Source of the DNA: Flavobacteriaceae bacterium
Lineage (GTDB): Bacteria > Bacteroidota > Bacteroidia > Flavobacteriales > Flavobacteriaceae
Direction of reading: 5' to 3'
NCBI GenBank assembly: GCA_014763515.1
Contig: JACXVH010000091.1
Span: forward strand, 1-6,036
DNA length: 6,036 nucleotides
How positions within the stretch are numbered: position 1 is the stretch's first letter; each line of letters opens with the position of its first letter. Below, piece after piece: positions 5,886 through 6,036 of the stretch. The notes under the pieces were generated by a model. The model ran no database searches. It had not been told where the DNA came from and saw only the letters and a list, made by a program, of their open reading frames with translations. The translations under genes were made by a program, and so were the position numbers.

Positions 5886-6036
5886 TCCATGCTCCTATAA
5901 GTTCTTTTTGATGCTTTTGTATGATAGTGAGTATCTTTTTCTCATCATTTTTTGAGAATTTGTATATTTTAGTTACTTTAAATGTTTCAAGCTCTACTCT
6001 CATATAGCCATCACCTTTTTCGACATGTATATGAAC
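5866..6036 (-). CDS. DUF4160 domain protein (N-terminus off window)
   Basis: The last 56 codons of a minus-strand gene, ending at TAG 5866-5868. The reading frame is open to the window edge and begins with HIHVEKGDGYMRVELE, followed by YKFSKNDEKKILTIIQKH and the ending GAWNEYFNF. This is the pattern of DUF4160: an (P)xHxHV strand, a short beta region, a helix, and a terminal WNEYF. Such proteins are about 80-90 residues, so roughly 30 N-terminal residues are missing. The function is not established; the genes commonly sit directly before a DUF2442 gene, an arrangement sometimes likened to toxin-antitoxin pairs. Here the next gene overlaps by 20 nt and starts like a DUF2442 gene but continues as a glycosyltransferase. 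The domain assignment comes from recognition of the motif, not from a search. Confidence 0.75.
   Translation of the reverse strand, partial: VHIHVEKGDGYMRVELETFKVTKIYKFSKNDEKKILTIIQKHQKELIGAWNEYFNF
5892..5896 (-). promoter_or_regulatory. Shine-Dalgarno site for the chimeric glycosyltransferase
   Basis: AGGAG on the minus strand, six bases before the ATG at 5885 and inside the DUF4160 coding region. A clear Shine-Dalgarno site is uncommon in Bacteroidota and absent from the other starts in this window. It decides the start and suggests that translation of this gene is initiated within, and possibly coupled to, the DUF4160 gene. Confidence 0.6.

Noticed and set aside
5888..5890. ATG on the minus strand just before the chimeric glycosyltransferase start
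   Set aside because: Out of frame with the transferase and followed at once by GAA TGA; it falls within the DUF4160 codons.

Overview
The window is AT-rich chromosomal DNA that looks like a member of the Bacteroidota, most likely a flavobacterium. The support is the composition, the almost complete absence of Shine-Dalgarno sequences, two promoter elements of the Bacteroidota type (TAnnTTTG, one with an upstream TTTG), and the style of the proteins. The genus is an inference.

Left part (1-3263, all minus strand): a housekeeping block read from right to left. It holds a threonylcarbamoyl-AMP synthase of the TsaC/YrdC type (tRNA t6A37), a CCA-adding tRNA nucleotidyltransferase with an HD domain that overlaps it by 4 nt, a GNAT acetyltransferase a few bases further on, and the N-terminal two thirds of a COX15/CtaA heme A synthase that runs off the left edge. 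The first two genes act on the same substrate class, tRNA, and are probably translationally coupled.

Middle (3264-3374): a 111-bp divergent intergenic region with a TAnnTTTG element facing each way. It marks the change from housekeeping genes to a cell-surface glycan region.

Right part (3375-6036): two tandem plus-strand family 2 glycosyltransferases that are paralogues (about 57% identical over 240 ungapped residues by hand count). They converge on a minus-strand gene for a third, unrelated GT-A type glycosyltransferase. That third gene overlaps the 3' end of a DUF4160 gene entering from the right edge. These genes probably act on lipopolysaccharide, capsule or exopolysaccharide, but no acceptor or sugar can be read from the sequence.

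The most unusual item is the third glycosyltransferase. Its first ~38 residues do not belong to the glycosyltransferase fold and read like the N-terminal half of a DUF2442 protein, the usual downstream partner of DUF4160. The upstream overlap and the ribosome binding site also fit a DUF4160-DUF2442 pair. The gene therefore looks like an in-frame chimera in which a glycosyltransferase has replaced the rest of the DUF2442 gene. There is no gene-free stretch over 300 bases, and I saw no RNA gene, CRISPR array or insertion sequence.
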